A stretch of 64,000 bases of DNA from GCA-2746795 sp963747345 (GTDB taxonomy: Bacteria; Chloroflexota; Anaerolineae; Promineifilales; Promineifilaceae). This document shows, piece by piece, positions 17,097 to 27,106 of this stretch (its first letter is position 1; every line of letters starts with the position of its first letter). The DNA is taken from the NCBI GenBank assembly GCA_963747345.1, contig CAVVFA010000009.1, forward strand, positions 1-64,000, given 5' to 3'. The notes under the pieces are model-generated. The model was not told the DNA's origin. It saw only the letters and a program-made list of their open reading frames with translations, and ran no database searches. Made by a program: the position numbers and the translations under genes.

Positions 17097-18222
17097 TCAA
17101 TCATCTGAGGGAAATGCATAAGCAGACTGCTGATAATGGTAAGACCGGCGCAAGTTGGGCGACAGATATTCTTGGCAGCGTCTTTGGTAGATTTTAAGCT
17201 GACTCAAGTGACGTGTTGCCTGCCGTGAGCGCTTCATGGGCTGTTTTGGCCGCCAGTTCGAGCCGATATCATGCCATTGTGGATGCCACCACCCGTAATG
17301 GGATTGATAAAACCGGCCGCATCCCCAATCAACATGCGCCATCGAAAGCAAATTGCAGCCCTTTTTGCGACCCGAAATTGAGCTGCCAGGTGGCAATGTC
17401 ACGCAGTTTGCCGCCGCTTTTGAGCCGTTTCTTGATGTCGGGCATATCCAGGAACTTGTAGAGCAGTCTCCTCTAGTTTGCCTTTCGTTTTGCCGGAACT
17501 GATCCAGGCGCATTCCGAGGCCGATGTTGGCGCGGTTGTTGCCCAGCGAGAAAATCCAGGCATAGCCAGGATTGATTTCTTCATATAGATAGAACTCGGC
17601 CGTTTGCGGAATTTCCTCAATGTCTTCGATGTAGGCGCGTAGGGCGACGGCGCGATGCCCATCGACATGTTGTTCTTCTTTAGGACGCAGGCCACGAGCT
17701 ACAACGGAGGTGACGCCGTCTGCGCCGATGACGAGCTTGTGAACGGAAATCGACGGTTTTGGTGCCGCCATTGCTGCCCACTTTGGCCTGCACACCCACG
17801 ACTTTGCCGTTTTCAATGATGGGTTCTTGAGCCTGTGCCCGTATAAACTCCACACCAGATTCTACTGCTTGCGTCCTGGATGATGGCATCTAAATACTTG
17901 CGCGGCGCGACGTAGGATTTTGTGCCGTCTTCGCTATGTTTAAGCGGCGCATCAACGGTATGGCCTTTGGGTGATACCAAACGAACTTGAGCGAGTGCAT
18001 TGAAATCGCCACGCGCTTCGGCGGCCTTAACTTTTTCGGCCATGCCCAGGCTGTTCATAATGCTGATGACGCCGTTGGGAATGCCGTCACCACAAATCTT
18101 GTCGCGGGGGAAATTCTGCCGATCTAGCAATAAAACGTCGTGCCCTTTTGGGCGAGTATCGTGGCGGCAGTTGCCCCAGATGGCCCAGCCCCAACGACGA
18201 TTACTTCTCTCTCTTTTTCCAT
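17097..18222 (-). pseudogene. Geranylgeranyl reductase-family FAD oxidoreductase, multiply frameshifted
   Basis: The first codons at 18222 read MEKEREVIVVGAGPSGATAA, a perfect FAD-binding dinucleotide motif. The family signatures are all legible but in different frames: DRQNFPRDKICGDG, VSPKGHTVDAPLK, KLVIGADGVTSVVAR and PGYAWIFSLGNNRANIGLG. At least four single-base losses are needed (near 18148, about 17870, 17760 and 17480). The family reduces the double bonds of geranylgeranyl chains in lipids, quinones or chlorophyll. Given such dense errors in an otherwise unmutated protein, poor consensus quality is more likely than decay. The UbiA prenyltransferase at 7.9 kb might make its substrate. 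Confidence 0.75.
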
Positions 18223-18244
18223 GATTCTCCACTATTTTGGTTGT

Positions 18245-18277
18245 AAACCTCTGAGGTTTCAAAAACCTCAGAGGTTT
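18245..18277. repeat. Perfect hairpin AAACCTCTGAGGTTT
   Basis: Two 15-base arms, AAACCTCTGAGGTTT and AAACCTCAGAGGTTT, with a 3-base loop. Each arm is itself nearly palindromic. It lies between the S10 peptidase and the reductase gene and is related to the 328-354 hairpin. Confidence 0.8.
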
Positions 18278-18283
18278 GTACTG

Positions 18284-19761
18284 CTAGTTGGAAACGGCCG
18301 TTTTCACAAACCGCGCCATATCTTCTTTTAGTTGAGCCATGGCTGGCAGGTGAACATACATCATATGACCCGCTTCATAGTATGTCATTTCATAGTTTTG
18401 TTGCAAGCTGGCATCTAAGCCCAAATGGTTGAAGGTGTAGCGAGTCGCCAGATAGGGCGTTGCCAGGTCGTAATAACCATTGGCGACAAATACCTTTAAG
18501 TGCGGATTGATGCTCATCGCCTGCCGCAGCGTTTCCGCCACGTCTACAAATTGGTTCTCAAACGTGTCATAGCTCCAGTTTTGGTACAGACCTTTTATAA
18601 TTTCATACGGGATGTCGTTTTCAAAGTTGAGATCACGGCGCATATAATCATTGAGAACGGCCGTGTACGGCCCTTGAATGGCGGCATAGCTGGGGTCAAA
18701 CTCAAACATTTCACCAGCCGTATCCTTGTCGATGCCAGTAAAACGGGTGTCCAGGCGACCCGTCGTCAAACCTTGCTCGCGCAGCAACTCCTTGGTAAAA
18801 CGCATAATCTCGATACGCAGATTCGTTCTTTCAATGTAGGCGGTGGAAAGCCCCGTGTAACGAGCTAACTTCACGGCGATGGCTTGCCGTTCTGCAAGCT
18901 GGGAGCGCCGACCCTTGCATCAGCGCCGTGGCATATTCTCCCAGCGCAAACGCTTCCACTTCCGCGAGTGTGGCCTGGAGGTCTGCTTGTAGATCATCAT
19001 CTAACTGTTTGTGATACCAGGCCGTTGCCGCGTAAGTGGGCAGGAAAAGGATGTAGGGCAAGTCGTTGCCGTTGGTGAACCGTGCCGTTTGAAAATTGAG
19101 GATGGATGAGATGAGCATGATTCCATTGAGATACATGCCATGCCGCGTTTGCAAATAGCCAGAAAGACCAGCCGAGCGCGTCGTGCCATAGCTCTCGCCC
19201 GCCAAAAACTTAGGCGAATTCCAGCGTTGATAACGAGTGGTATAAAGACGAATAAAGTCCCCAACGGATTCAATGTCTTTGGTGAAGTTGTGGTAATCCT
19301 TCGGCTTTTCGCCCGGAACGGCGCGGCTGAAACCCGTGCTAACTGGGTCGATAAATACCAAATCGGTGACATCCAGCAATGAATATTCGTTTTCGACGAG
19401 TTTGTACGGCGGCGGCAGTAGGGTGGTGTCATCCATATGCACGCGCTTTGGCCCCAGCAGCCCCAAATGCAGCCAAACAGACGAAGAGCCTGGCCCCCCG
19501 TTAAACGCAAAGGTGATGGGCCGAGTGCCGGTATCTACCGCATCGTTCTTCGTGTAGGCAACAAAGAAGATGGAAGCTTTGGCTTTTTCGCCTTCTGCTT
19601 TGTCCTCTTTTTCGCTTTCCTCTTTGAGGACAATGGTTCCGGTGGTGGCCGTGTAGTGGAGTTGTTTACCGCCAATGGTCAGGGAGTGGGTGGGTTTGGA
19701 CAATATTATCTTCCGGGGCGGGGAAGCTTTCTTCTTTATGATTGTTGTTTGTGTCAGACAT
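18284..19761 (-). pseudogene. Peptidase S10 (serine carboxypeptidase-like), frameshifted
   Basis: A peptidase of about 490 residues. The FNGGPGSSS oxyanion segment, the nucleophile serine in GESYGT, the Asp in VANGYYDLATP and the His in EAGHMMY make a complete S10 catalytic triad. S10 enzymes release C-terminal residues from peptides, often outside the cytoplasm, but no clear signal peptide is seen here. Two indels break the frame: near 19700 in a CCAAACCCACCC run, which hides the true start at 19761 (MSDTNNNHKEES, with GGAGG upstream), and near 18880. Function is expected if these are sequencing errors. Confidence 0.82.
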
Positions 19762-20079
19762 GCTTGCCTCCGAATTGCCTTAGCAATGTTGGTTTGTAGT
19801 GATCTTGCTCACAATGAATTGGTTTGCGTGCGTTTTCGCAACCTTATTTTGACGAAAAGTCTACCGGAACACAAATTTTGGTTGTTATTCGCTGTGGCAG
19901 CTTACAATCCGACAACTATAACCGGAAAATAGAGGGATTGAATTAACATAATGTTCTGGCTATTGGTGTTATCAATAGGATGGATGATAATATTATTGTT
20001 GCAGAATTAGGTAGGAAAGAGTGATGCAGGATACATGAGGGTTCTTTAGGCTGTGTGTCAATTTTAAGGAGCGGCAGCG

Positions 20080-20848
20080 ATGAAAATATCTGGCAGTACG
20101 TTTTTGGTGAGTGGCGGTAGTTCTGGCTTGGGTGCGGCGTGTGTGCGCCGGTTTGCGGCGGCTGGCGGCAATGTGGTGATTGGGGATCGCAATGCGGAGG
20201 CTGGGGAACAGTTGGCTGCTGAATTGGGCGAGTACTGTGCGGTTTGTGGAGATGGATGTGACAGATGAGGTGATGGTGGAAACGGCCGTTTCCACTGCAA
20301 TCTCTCACTTCGGCCAACTAAACGGGGTGGTCAACTGCGCCGGGGTAGTCATCGCCGAAAAAGTAGTCGGTCGCCGAGGCGTTCACAGCCTGGAAACCTT
20401 TGCCAAAGTGATTGAGATTAACTTGATCGGCACCTTTAATGTCATCCGATTGGCAGCGGCGAAAATGGCGGAAGCTGAACCGAACGAAGCGGGGGAACGC
20501 GGCGTTATCATCAATACCGCTTCCGTGGCGGCGTATGATGGGCAGATGGGGCAAGCGGCGTATGCCGCTTCCAAAGGCGGTATTGTGGGCATGACATTGC
20601 CCATTGCCCGCGATTTAGCGCGTTCTGGTATTCGCGTGATGACCATCGCCCCAGGTATTTTTGAGACGCCGATGTTGACGGGTTTGCCGGAGCAAGCACG
20701 GATTTCTTTGGGCGAGCAAGTCCCATTTCCGTCCCGTTTGGGCAAGCCTGACGAATATGCGGCGTTGGCACAGCACATCATCGAAAATGAGATGCTGAAT
20801 GGTGAAGTGATTCGCCTGGATGGTGCGATTCGGATGGCGCCGAAGTAA
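20080..20848 (+). pseudogene. HSD10-like short-chain dehydrogenase (type II 3-hydroxyacyl-CoA dehydrogenase), frameshifted
   Basis: Reconstructed length is about 256 residues. The Rossmann motif is VSGGSSGLGAAC, then VNCAGV and the catalytic Ser-Tyr-Lys set in NTASVAAYDGQMG...YAASKGG. The stretch from there to the C-terminus (IARDLARSGIRVMTIAPGIF, VPFPSRLG, NGEVIRLDGAIRM) closely follows mitochondrial 17-beta-HSD10 from memory. That enzyme oxidises 3-hydroxyacyl-CoA in fatty-acid and branched-chain amino acid breakdown. One base is missing near 20235. The ribosome site AAGGAG precedes 20080. It is separated from panB by a hairpin, so is likely its own unit. Confidence 0.85.
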
Positions 20849-20885
20849 AACCTACACTTTAAACCTTCCCCGCATTTGGAGATTA

Positions 20886-20921
20886 AGAGATTGGAGATTA
20901 AAAGACTAATCTCCAATCTCT
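20886..20921. repeat. Hairpin, AGAGATTGGAGATTA family
   Basis: AGAGATTGGAGATTA (20886-20900) pairs with TAATCTCCAATCTCT (20907-20921) over a 6-base loop, and weaker pairing extends further out. The same motif forms the 62198-62247 hairpin. Confidence 0.8.
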
Positions 20922-20971
20922 AATCTCTGATAAATCATGGTTTATCTTTGACAGATAACGAGGAAAATGTG

Positions 20972-21857
20972 ATGAGTACACAACCTGCCGTAGAACGGCA
21001 AAAAATAACAATTCCGCACTTGTTGGCGAAGAAAACGCAAGCAAGTGCCTATTACGATGGTCACGGCTTATGACTATTCTTCGGCGCTGTTGGTTGACCG
21101 CGCCGAGATGGACATGATTTTGGTGGGCGATTCATTGGGCATGGTGATGATGGGGCTGGACAGTACCAATCCGGTGACGATGGAGATTATGCTCCACCAC
21201 TGCCGCATGGTGGCACGCGGGGCAAGTTCCGCTTTTTTGGTGGGCGATATGCCGTTCATGTCTTATCAGATCAGCACGGCCGAGGCGGTGCGCAATGCTG
21301 GTCGGTTCTTGCAGGAAGCGGGCATGGAAGCTGTCAAGTTGGAAGGGGGGCAAGTGGTTGCGGAGCGTGTGGAGGCGATTGTGGCGGCGGGTATTCCCGT
21401 TGTGGGCCACATTGGGCTGACGCCGCAGTCGGTGACGAGTTTGGGCGGGTATAAGGTGCAGGGGAAAACGGCCGTTTCCGCCCATAAACTGTGGCAAGAT
21501 GCGCAAGCTCTGCAAGAAGCAGGTTGTTTTAGCATCGTGCTGGAATCCGTTCCGGCCAAAATTGCCGCTGAAATCAGCCAACGGCTGGAGATTCCGACAA
21601 TTGGCATTGGTGCGGGTGCTGGCTGTGATGGACAGGTGCTGGTCTTTCACGACATGCTGGGCTTGTTCGACAAGTTCCAGCCCAAATTTGTGAAGCAGTA
21701 TGCCAATATCGGCGAACAAATTACGCAAGGTTTGGTCGCTTATCGAGACGAAGTTCAAACCGGAGAGTTCCCGTCAGAAGAACACAGTTTTGCCATTCCT
21801 GAGGCTGAGTTTGAAGAATTTTTGAGACTGGTACGGCAAGATGAACATGCTGGATGA
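20972..21857 (+). pseudogene. panB: Ketopantoate hydroxymethyltransferase, one frameshift
   Basis: PanB adds a hydroxymethyl group from methylene-tetrahydrofolate to ketoisovalerate, the first committed step to pantothenate. Visible signatures are PITMVTAYDYSSA, ILVGDSLGMV, the metal-binding HHCRMV segment, EAVKLEGG, GHIGLTPQS and PTIGIGAGAGCDGQVLV. The true N-terminus (MSTQPAVERQKITI at 20972, after CGAGGAAAA) is joined to the rest by a single-base indel near 21043. It stands first in a panB-panE-panC run with short gaps. The protein has its usual length of about 290 residues when repaired, so I expect a working enzyme. Confidence 0.92.
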
Positions 21858-21869
21858 GCGAGTGTTTTA

Positions 21870-22884
21870 ATGCGCATTGGCATTATTGGCACTGGCGCAT
21901 TAGCCTCGTTGTTTGCGGCGCGGTTGAGCGGCGTGGCTGATGTGGTGATGGTTGGCTCGTGGCAGGCGCAGATTGAGGCGGTTAAGGCTAATGGTCTGAC
22001 GCTGATTGAGATGAACGGCCGTTCCCCAACCATCCCCCTTGCCATCACCAACGATCCCCACTCAGTTGCTCCCGTTGACGTGGTGCTGGTGCTGGTGAAA
22101 AGTTATCAAACGCAAACGGCCGTTACCCGCATCCAACCGCTTCTTTCTCCAAATGGACTGGTGATCACCCTGCAAAATGGGCTGGGAAATGCCGAGATTT
22201 TGCGTGCCGGACTGCAACACGGAAGCCGTCACCGTTGGCGTGACTTCGCTGGGCGCGACGATGGTGAAGCCAGGCGTGGTGCGCCATGCGGGTGATGGGC
22301 CGATTTATCTAGCATCGCCAGCCACTGCGCACGAGTTGTTTTTGCCGTTTGTTGATTTGCTGCGACAGGCTGGTTTTACTGCCGAAGTGGCTGAGAATGT
22401 GGACAGTTTGGTGTGGGGCAAGCTGGCAATTAACACGGGCATCAATCCGTTAACGGCCGTTCTCAACGTGCCAAACGGTTATCTAGCTGAACAGGAAGAG
22501 GTGCGGGCGGTGATGATCGCGGCGGCACAGGAAACGGCGGCTGTCGCCGCCGCTCAAGCCATCCAACTGCCATACGCCGATGCCGGTGAACGGGTGCTTG
22601 CTGTCGCTCAGGCCACCGCCCACAACCGTTCGTCGATGCTGCAAGACCTGGATCGGGGCAGTCGCACGGAAATTGATGCGATTTGTGGGGCGGTTGTTAA
22701 AATTGGGGAGATGGTTGGGGTGGAAACGGCCGTTAACCAGCAACTATTCACCTGGATCAAACAACTCGAATCCGGCCAGCCTATAACAGACTGGCGCATT
22801 ACTCTTTCTGGACATGTTGTAAATTTAGCTGAATTTAAACCTCACGCAAAAGACTTCAAAATAATCTGCGTAATCTGTGGATAA
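21870..22884 (+). pseudogene. panE: 2-Dehydropantoate 2-reductase, one frameshift
   Basis: PanE reduces ketopantoate to pantoate with NADPH. The N-terminal GIIGTGALASLFAARL is the cofactor motif. VLVKSYQT and LQNGLGN follow, and in the second frame KLAINTGINPLTA (catalytic Lys) and SSMLQDLDRGSRTEID. The indel lies near 22210, between GLQ and EAVTVGV. The gap from panB is 12 bp. Three or more AACGGCCGTT copies lie within it, one coding NGR and others coding TAV. A second reductase of this family, read on the other strand, is at 50162. Confidence 0.9.
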
Positions 22885-22908
22885 ATCATGCGGATTCAAA
22901 AGGACCTC

Positions 22909-23756
22909 ATGAACGTAACCGGAGACATCCAACAAATTCGAGACATTCGCTGGCAAGACCCCGCCTTAACCTGGGGTCTCGTGCCAACAATGGGCTATTT
23001 ACACGAAGGCCACCTCTCCCTGGTGCGCCGCGCCCTGGCTGAAAACGACCGCGTTATGGTCACCATCTACGTCAATCCCACCCAGTTTGCGCCCACCGAA
23101 GACCTCAGCACCTATCCCCGCGACCTGGAACGGGATCTTGCTTTACTGCAAGAAGTGGGCGCTCATGTCGTATTTACCCCCGACGATGCTGCTCATGTAC
23201 CCAAACGATTTTCAGACTTATGTCTCTGTGGAAAAAGTGACCAAAGTGTTGGAAGGGGCATCGCGCCCCACGCATTTTCGGGGGGTGGCCACCATCGTGG
23301 CGAAACTGTTCAACATTGCCCAGCCCACCCGCGCCTATTTTGGACAAAAGGATTATCAGCAAACGGCCGTTCTGCGCCAAATGGTGTCTGATCTCAACTA
23401 CAACCTGGAAATGGTCATCTGCCCGACGTGACGTGAAGCGGATGGGCTGGCAATGAGTTCGCGCAACAAATTTTTATCCTCTGCACAGCGTCAAGCCGCG
23501 CCTCTGCTGCATCAGGCATTGATGGCGGGTATTGCTGCCCTGCAAACAGGTGAACGCGACGCGGAGAAAATTCGCCAACTTGTACATGCAATTCATTGCC
23601 AACGAGCCATTAGCCCGGCTCGATTATTTCAGTGTGGCTGATCCAGACACGCTGGTTGAGTTGGATAGGGTGGGAGAAAAGGCGTTGTTGTCAACGGCCG
23701 TTTTCTTCGGCAAAACACGTCTCATTGATAATATGCTTTGGGGGCTGGATACGTGA
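22909..23756 (+). pseudogene. panC: Pantothenate synthetase, two frameshifts and an in-frame stop
   Basis: PanC joins pantoate and beta-alanine using ATP. The nucleotidyl-transferase signature PTMGYLHEGHLSLV, NPTQFAP, then GVATIVAKLFNI and YFGQKDYQQ, and READGLAMSSRN are all present. Frame changes occur near 23195 and 23585, and a TGA at 23429 interrupts PT-V-READG where Val or a similar residue is expected; all are single-base-scale lesions. The start at 22909 is preferred over 22888 because AAAAGGA lies before it. It completes the panB-E-C group; no panD (aspartate decarboxylase) is seen in the window. Confidence 0.9.
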
Positions 23757-23808
23757 TGCAGTTAATTTTCCTTCATCCCTCATCATTCATTACTAAAAGG
23801 AGTTTTTC

Positions 23809-24856
23809 ATGAACACATTTCACACAATTACTTGGATAGACGAAGGTGGCATTTGCCAAATGCTCGACCAGCGCAAACTGCCCCACGAAGTCGTTTACAA
23901 CGATTACACCACCTATCAGGAAGTAGCGGATGCCATCCGCACGATGGTCATTCGCGGGGCACCAGCCATTGGCGCGGCGGCGGGATATGGCATGGCGCTG
24001 GCCTGTGTGCATACAGCCGAAACTACCGTTTCGGGTATGCATGCTGAACTGGAAACGGCCGCCGACGTTCTGCGCCAATCCCGACCAACGGCCGTTAATC
24101 TATTCTGGGCCATCAAACGGATGCAGACAGTGTTGGCCGAGCCTGGGTTGGACAGCGTGGAGAAGTTGCAGAGAAACGGCCGTTGCCGAAGCCAAAACCA
24201 TCGCCGCCGAAGACGTGGAAATCAACAAACAGATGGGACTCAACGCGCTTGAACTCGTGCCGCAAAACGCCACCTGCATCCACCACTGCAATACCGGCAG
24301 CTTGGCGACCGTCGATTACGGCACCGCTTTAGGCGTCATTCGCACGGCCCATGAGCATGGCCGCCACATCAACGTCATCGTCGATGAAACGCGCCCCCGT
24401 TTGCAAGGCGCTCGGTTAACGGCGTGGGAATTGCAGCAGCAAGGCATCCCGTTCAAAGTAATTGCGGATGGCGCGTCGGGGCATTTTTTGCGTAAAGGCG
24501 GCGTCGATTTTTGCGTCGTCGGCACAGATCGGGTGGCGGCCAATGGCGATGTAGCCAACAAAATCGGCACATACAATTTGGCAGTCGTGGCGCATGAAAA
24601 CGGCGTGCCGTTCTATGTAGCTTGTCCTACCTCCACCATCGACATGAACACGCCCACAGGCGACGACATCGAAATTGAAGAGCGTCCCGCCGATGAAGTG
24701 ACCCATGTCGGCACCTGGCAAATCACCCCCGATGACGTGGCCGTGGGCAATCCCGCTTTTGACGTGACCCCTGCCAAATACGTAACCGCCATTATCACGG
24801 AACGCGGCGTGGTTTATCCACCGTTCAAAGAAAATTTGGCAAAGTTGATGGGTTAG
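23809..24856 (+). pseudogene. mtnA: S-methyl-5-thioribose-1-phosphate isomerase, one frameshift
   Basis: MtnA converts methylthioribose-1-phosphate to the ribulose form in methionine salvage; it belongs to the eIF2B-like family. Signatures are VIRGAPAIGAAAGYG, TRPTAVNLFWA-like (SRPTAVNLFWAIKRM), the catalytic Cys region HHCNTGSLAT, VDETRPRLQGARLTAWEL and the Asp in CVVGTDRVAANGD. One base is lost near 24170, at the edge of an AACGGCCGTT copy. The start is well fixed by AAAAGGAG. It follows panC by about 50 bp, which suggests shared transcription but not a shared pathway. Confidence 0.92.
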
Positions 24857-24961
24857 AAATGGGGGGGGAGATGGCCGTCTCTCCAGCGAGTTGGTGCAGC
24901 AGGAGCGGAATATGGCCTCGTGGATTGCATTGGTTAGAAATCGGGAGGAGCAGAACATTCA

Positions 24962-25960
24962 ATGAAATTAAAACATGTATTTCTATTCAGCTTTGGGTTG
25001 ATAGTCATATGGTTGTCTGTTTCCTGTCAATCAGGGACAAAGCCAACTATTGCAACTTCACCCCCTGTCGCTGTGACAAGCACAACACGACCTCAATCAT
25101 CGCTAATGCCAACATTGACTGCTCCCTTGCCAACTGCCACAGCAACCATAAAGGTCGAAAAAACATCTGACTCTGTGCTTGAGCCTACCTCGTTACCAAC
25201 TGTTGCTCTGGAAACTGCAACACCATTTCCCCTGTTATCTACGCCAACTATCACAACAGTCACCTTGACACCTTTGCCTACATTTACAGCCCATGAATTA
25301 GAAGGTGCTGAGGCAGAGTTATTAGAAAACCCCATGAATTGCGACGTGCCTTGTTGGTGGGGAGCTATACCAGGGGAAACCACATTTTTTGAAATTCAAC
25401 AATTTTTAGATCTTTACCAACTTACCGATTATGTGCGATACCTCGAACAAGAAGACCCTGATAAACGTTTTGAATTATGGATGGGTTTCGATGAAAAAGA
25501 GAACCTGTCTGATTATCGTGTCAGATATGCGTTTAATAATAATGTATTAATATCTCTAATTACAGAACAAGCACCCTCGCTAGTTGACATAACAGGAAAA
25601 TATGGTCAGCCAGACGAGGTTTGGCTTTCAGCTATGAACGATCCACGTCAGAACCCCCCTTTATTGTGGTTCGTTGCAGTTTATTTACATAAAGGTTTGG
25701 GAATTGGTTCTGTGCTTTATGGGGATGTTCAAGATAATGTATTGATAGGATGTTTTTCTAATGAGGAAAGAAGCTTTTTAAATTTAGTTCCACCCAACAA
25801 GGCAACCAGTTATAAAGATTTCGCTACTATTTATGATAGAGAACGTCTCTATCTATCAGTAACGGAAGCAACAGGTTTAACGTTGGAGGATTTCACACAA
25901 CATATTAGTGATACATCTCAACCACGGTGTATAGAAACGGCAAGAGAGTTATGGAAATAA
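24962..25960 (+). CDS. Predicted lipoprotein of unknown function
   Basis: A 332-residue intact protein. The N-terminus is a lipoprotein signal with lipobox VSC (Cys22). About 85 residues of Thr/Pro/Ser-rich linker follow, then a folded domain starting near LLENPMNCDVPCWWGAIPG and rich in aromatic and acidic residues. This CWWGAIPG pattern recurs in Chloroflexota surface lipoproteins as I recall them, but has no known role. The codon use is more A+T-rich than the upstream genes. It is probably monocistronic. No enzyme motif is visible. Confidence 0.75.
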   Translation: MKLKHVFLFSFGLIVIWLSVSCQSGTKPTIATSPPVAVTSTTRPQSSLMPTLTAPLPTATATIKVEKTSDSVLEPTSLPTVALETATPFPLLSTPTITTVTLTPLPTFTAHELEGAEAELLENPMNCDVPCWWGAIPGETTFFEIQQFLDLYQLTDYVRYLEQEDPDKRFELWMGFDEKENLSDYRVRYAFNNNVLISLITEQAPSLVDITGKYGQPDEVWLSAMNDPRQNPPLLWFVAVYLHKGLGIGSVLYGDVQDNVLIGCFSNEERSFLNLVPPNKATSYKDFATIYDRERLYLSVTEATGLTLEDFTQHISDTSQPRCIETARELWK

Positions 25961-26068
25961 ATCTGCTGTTGATGCGTTGAGTGGAGATTGCGTTACTTTG
26001 GCGTGGTTAAATGAGGAGGAAACGGCCGTTGGCTGATTGTGCTGGGGGATGGGGAGAACGGCCGTAAC

Positions 26069-26305
26069 TTACGATGCCGAATGATACTGCGCGTATTCGT
26101 CTAGCAAACGGCGAATCATTTTTTGATAGGAAATGTGATATTTATCAGCCTCGTTTTTGAAGAATTCCACACTGCCCTTGCTTAAAGCGATGGTAACTTT
26201 GACAGTCTCCTCGCGAAAAACAAGCTCCTCCGGTGACGGCAAAAAATCGGTCACTATTTTTACTTCATCCATCGGTCCTTTCTCATAGATGATTTTCTTG
26301 TTCAT
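26069..26305 (-). CDS. BrnA-like / CopG-type antitoxin
   Basis: A 78-residue protein with a C-terminal ribbon-helix-helix: VTIALSKGSVEFFKNEADKY then YQKMIRRLLDEYAQYH. This is the antitoxin half of a BrnT/BrnA module. It neutralises the toxin by direct binding and normally represses its own operon as a dimer. Its ATG at 26305 lies inside the last codons of brnT (overlap of 23 bp), so translation is coupled, toxin gene first, the usual BrnTA order. Confidence 0.85.
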   Translation of the reverse strand: MNKKIIYEKGPMDEVKIVTDFLPSPEELVFREETVKVTIALSKGSVEFFKNEADKYHISYQKMIRRLLDEYAQYHSAS

Positions 26306-26579
26306 ATATCTGTTTTCCTTTGCGCCAGTAACCGGCGCCAAAGATGCGTATCCGGTTAGTGCGATAGGTAAATCTAACTGTCAATATGCCTTCGCCTATC
26401 TTGCCTACACAGAAATACCGTTTTTCATTTTCCGTGCTGTGGGTGATGTCTTCCAAAATGACGCGGTTGGGATCGGCGAAGGCGTGTTGAGCCAAAATAA
26501 ACGAGACACCGTGTTTCTTCTGATTTAAGTTGTCTTTTTGATCATCCCACTCAAATGATGAAGATCCCGATGAACTCAT
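26283..26579 (-). CDS. brnT: BrnT-family ribonuclease toxin
   Basis: A 98-residue RelE-fold toxin. Family motifs FEWDDQKDNLNQKKHGVSF, FADPNRVILED, RYFCVGKIGEGILTVRFTYR and IRIFGAGYWRK (normally RIISARxAxxxE) are clear. BrnT cleaves mRNA and slows growth during stress. The C-terminal GAGYWRKGK segment departs slightly from the usual SARKA consensus. The first residues MSSSGSSS are low complexity, so the true start may be a later codon near FEWDD. The gene leads the toxin-antitoxin operon. Confidence 0.88.
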   Translation of the reverse strand: MSSSGSSSFEWDDQKDNLNQKKHGVSFILAQHAFADPNRVILEDITHSTENEKRYFCVGKIGEGILTVRFTYRTNRIRIFGAGYWRKGKQIYEQENHL

Positions 26580-26847
26580 ATAATAATTGTATAGTTGGTA
26601 TGGCTAAATAGCAATATCTTTGTATGGAAATATCGATGTGAAAGGGGATGGGAGAACGGCCGTTATCCTCCCTGAATAACAAATTTTCGAGACCGACTGG
26701 GTGGGGTTGGTTGATGAGAGATTGGGGTGGAGAACGGCCGTTTTGCTGGTTGTGCTCATAAAAATTCAGCGCGAAGCAAATAGGCTGCTTCGCGCTGATG
26801 AACCCCTTGGAGGAGGAGTTTATGGATGGTTGATTAAGTAAAATAGA

Positions 26848-27078
26848 CTAACAGCCAACTCCCTTTGGCTCTGGGTTGGGCTCTTCCAAATCGAATGAAA
26901 TTTGAATACGGATACGATGCAGACGACTGAGAACATGCAGCCAGTTAACGGCCGTTTTGCCCTCGTTTGCTTTTTTGGCGCGATGGATTTGGTTGGCTAA
27001 ATGTTGGTGTCTAACTTCATCATGAATTGCTTTACGGTTGTGCTCTGATAGAGCTAATTCCGTGTCGTAGTCGAGCAT
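26848..27078 (-). CDS. Small hypothetical protein
   Basis: A 76-residue product, basic and helical in its first half (EHNRKAIHDEVRHQHLANQI), ending with an acidic NPEPKGVGC tail. It lies 28 bp downstream of the ArsR regulator on the same strand, with a plausible ribosome site, so it is probably the second gene of that transcript. A similar short protein style (helical, HRAKKA motif) is common beside regulators, but I recognise no family. One AACGGCCGTT copy is read within it as a KTAVN segment. Confidence 0.55.
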   Translation of the reverse strand: MLDYDTELALSEHNRKAIHDEVRHQHLANQIHRAKKANEGKTAVNWLHVLSRLHRIRIQISFDLEEPNPEPKGVGC

Positions 27079-27106
27079 GATTATCCTCCCAGCGTTTGCT
27101 GATGCC

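Noticed and set aside
23429..23431. Selenocysteine or stop-codon recoding in panC
   Set aside because: No SECIS-like hairpin was evident and many other genes have single-base lesions, so error is more likely.
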